Source: Zygophlyctis sp. KS116 | Lineage: Eukaryota > Chytridiomycota | DNA length: 20,208 nucleotides | NCBI GenBank assembly: GCA_054661495.1 | Contig: BAAFSQ010000182.1 | Coordinates: forward strand, 1-20,208 | Reading direction: 5' to 3' | Shown: positions 19,101 to 20,208 of the stretch, one piece after another | Layout: every line of letters begins with the position of its first letter | Numbering within the stretch: the first letter of the stretch is position 1 | The notes under the pieces: model-generated | Database searches by the model: none | The model's input: only the letters and a program-made list of their open reading frames with translations | Told to the model about the DNA's origin: nothing | Translations under genes and position numbers: made by a program

Positions 19101-20187
19101 TACTACTAATTGCAGCCGGATCTTCCTTTTCAAAATCTAATTCTCTTAATTCAGCTTCAGCAATCGGAGACTTTGAAACTGGAAGACTTTCTCCAGTCAA
19201 CATTGATTCATTCACAATACAATCCCCATTTAGTAAAACAGCATCAGCTGGAAAATCAGTAATAATCCCAGGAGTAACTTCAAAAACATCACCTGGTACT
19301 AAATCAGCAGAATCCAAAGTTATCCATGCTCCAAACCTCCAAACCTTCATTGTACAACTAAAAGTACTAAATCTCCTTAATTTACGCATATTTAATTTAG
19401 TTTCATACAAAGTTGCCAAAATTGAAGCTATTGAAATCAAGAGAATAACTGATGCATAATAATAATAATTATCAACCGACCATAAAATAATACTTGCAAT
19501 TTGAAAAAGAAAAAATGGATGAAGAACTTCATCAATCAGTATTTTACTTGTCGGTTTTTCTTTAATTTGAAGATTATTACTCTTAAATAACACTTGACGC
19601 CTTGCTAAATCCCCTGAATCCAATATCCCATCAAAAGCCCTATCCATACTTTCCCATTTACTATCTCTCCATATATCATTTGGCACAAATTCACAACTAT
19701 GAGGTGAAAAAATAAATCTAATATAACGATATTCAAATGTCCTTAAAACATTAATAAATGCATTATTTCTAGTTTTTGGAAATGCATCAGATATTTTCCC
19801 TGAAAATGACGATTCACTGACTGGAGCAATCACCCCTTCCTCCCATTGATTTTCTATATAGACATGTGTAGCAATAGACATTGGACAAGGATCATAATTA
19901 AGAGACAATTTTAGTTTTGGGAACCAACGAGCAAGAATCCAAACAATTCCACCCGACAATGTATAACTTAGATTTGCCAATACAACCTTTGAAGAAGATC
20001 TTTTGTAAGCATGAATACTCAACTGTAAATCCTGGTCTATTTCAATTTCTTGACTTTTAACATCATCCATTACCGGAAAAGGATAGGACAATGTAGGAGA
20101 TGCAGTCCGAACATGAGGTGAAGATTGAGCCTTTTGATTCCCTTGAGTAGGCAATGGTTTTGTCAATAAAGGAGTTTTTGAGTCCAT
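16179..20187 (-). CDS. P5B-type P-type ATPase (ATP13A2/Ypk9-like cation or polyamine transporter)
   Basis: Three exons, 20187-17673, 17641-17319 and 17291-16179, encode 1316 residues. Introns are 31 bases (17672-17642) and 27 bases (17318-17292). P5B ATPases work in lysosome/vacuole or endosome membranes; animal ATP13A2 and ATP13A3 export polyamines. Motifs: TGES at 331-334 (actuator), PPALPA at 484-489 (the P5B-type M4 signature), phosphorylated Asp527 in CFDKTGTLTEEGLD, KGAPE near 743-747, VMVTGDN formed across intron 1, and GFTGDGSNDCGALKNADVGL plus EAEASVAAPFTS before the C-terminal membrane domain. An N-terminal hydrophobic hairpin segment (GGIVWILARWFP, about 79-90) fits the P5B extra domain. 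The ATG is 21 bases from the window end. Substrate is inferred from the subfamily. Intron 2 is a multiple of three with no stop, so it is invisible in plain translation. Confidence 0.95.
17292..17318 (-). other. Stop-free 27-base intron in the P5B ATPase gene
   Basis: The stretch begins GTAAGT (full donor consensus) and ends CTGAAG on the minus strand, is 27 bases long and lies in phase 0. Translated, it adds nine residues, VSQLIINLK, between ESIQK and MLIKCQIFARMSP. Family members have no such insert before ARMSP, so I call it an intron. Retention would not introduce a stop. Confidence 0.75.
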
Positions 20188-20208
20188 GAAAAAAATCTAA
20201 AAATTTTA

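Noticed and set aside
18278-19459. Two long plus-strand frames (18278-18667 and 18893-19459)
   Set aside because: They are antisense to the conserved P5B ATPase domains; their openness follows from codon bias of the real gene.
1-20208. tRNA, rRNA, CRISPR, transposon or viral sequence
   Set aside because: Gaps between genes are at most about 145 bases. None shows a cloverleaf, spaced direct repeats, terminal inverted repeats or a transposase or viral motif.

Overview
This window is a 20.2 kb piece of a very compact, AT-rich eukaryotic nuclear genome. I can place twelve protein genes: one runs off the left edge, and nine or ten can be assigned to families. Coding exons and introns fill almost everything. 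Gaps between genes are about 15 to 145 bases, and two tail-to-tail pairs overlap inside their coding sequences. Genes are broken by about 44 tiny spliceosomal introns, all 23 to 34 bases long. Nearly all are GT-AG and most end in TAG. After joining exons at these sites every gene is an uninterrupted frame in the standard code, and several junctions restore family motifs to the residue. This rules out a bacterial, phage or organellar source and argues against a pseudogene cluster.

The organism is probably a unicellular eukaryote with a motile flagellum. The best-recognised marker is the outer dynein arm docking subunit ODAD4/TTC25 (8930-10874). The large HEAT-repeat protein at 722-4245 resembles HEATR4, also tied to cilia in animals. 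An Mch1-like MFS transporter, a GH27 alpha-galactosidase and a P5B ATPase would suit a zoosporic fungus or fungal relative (chytrid, Rozella or aphelid-like). Another flagellated protist cannot be excluded from sequence alone.

Layout, left to right: 3' part of eIF2-beta (+, 1-672); HEATR4-like protein (+, 722-4245), overlapping by 10 bases the end of a SETD3-like actin-histidine methyltransferase (-, 4236-5583); a 34-base divergent gap; secreted GH27 alpha-galactosidase (+, 5618-7010), overlapping by 14 bases a small coiled-coil protein of unknown function (-, 6997-7494); PM20D2-like M20 dipeptidase (-, 7510-8786); a 143-base divergent gap; ODAD4/TTC25 (+, 8930-10874); an unknown coiled-coil membrane protein (+, 10911-11635); a short GTTGATCAT repeat patch; replicative DNA ligase I with 13 introns (+, 11759-14198); MFS transporter (+, 14228-15756); TFIIA small subunit (-, 15805-16122); P5B cation/polyamine ATPase (-, 16179-20187).

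The genes do not form a pathway. They are housekeeping (translation, transcription, replication), ciliary, metabolic and membrane-transport genes packed together. The most unusual signals concern splicing: two GC-AG introns and a probable 6-base micro-exon in the ligase gene, and one stop-free, 3n-length intron in the P5B ATPase that could be retained without breaking the frame. I found no tRNA, rRNA, CRISPR array, transposon or viral gene.
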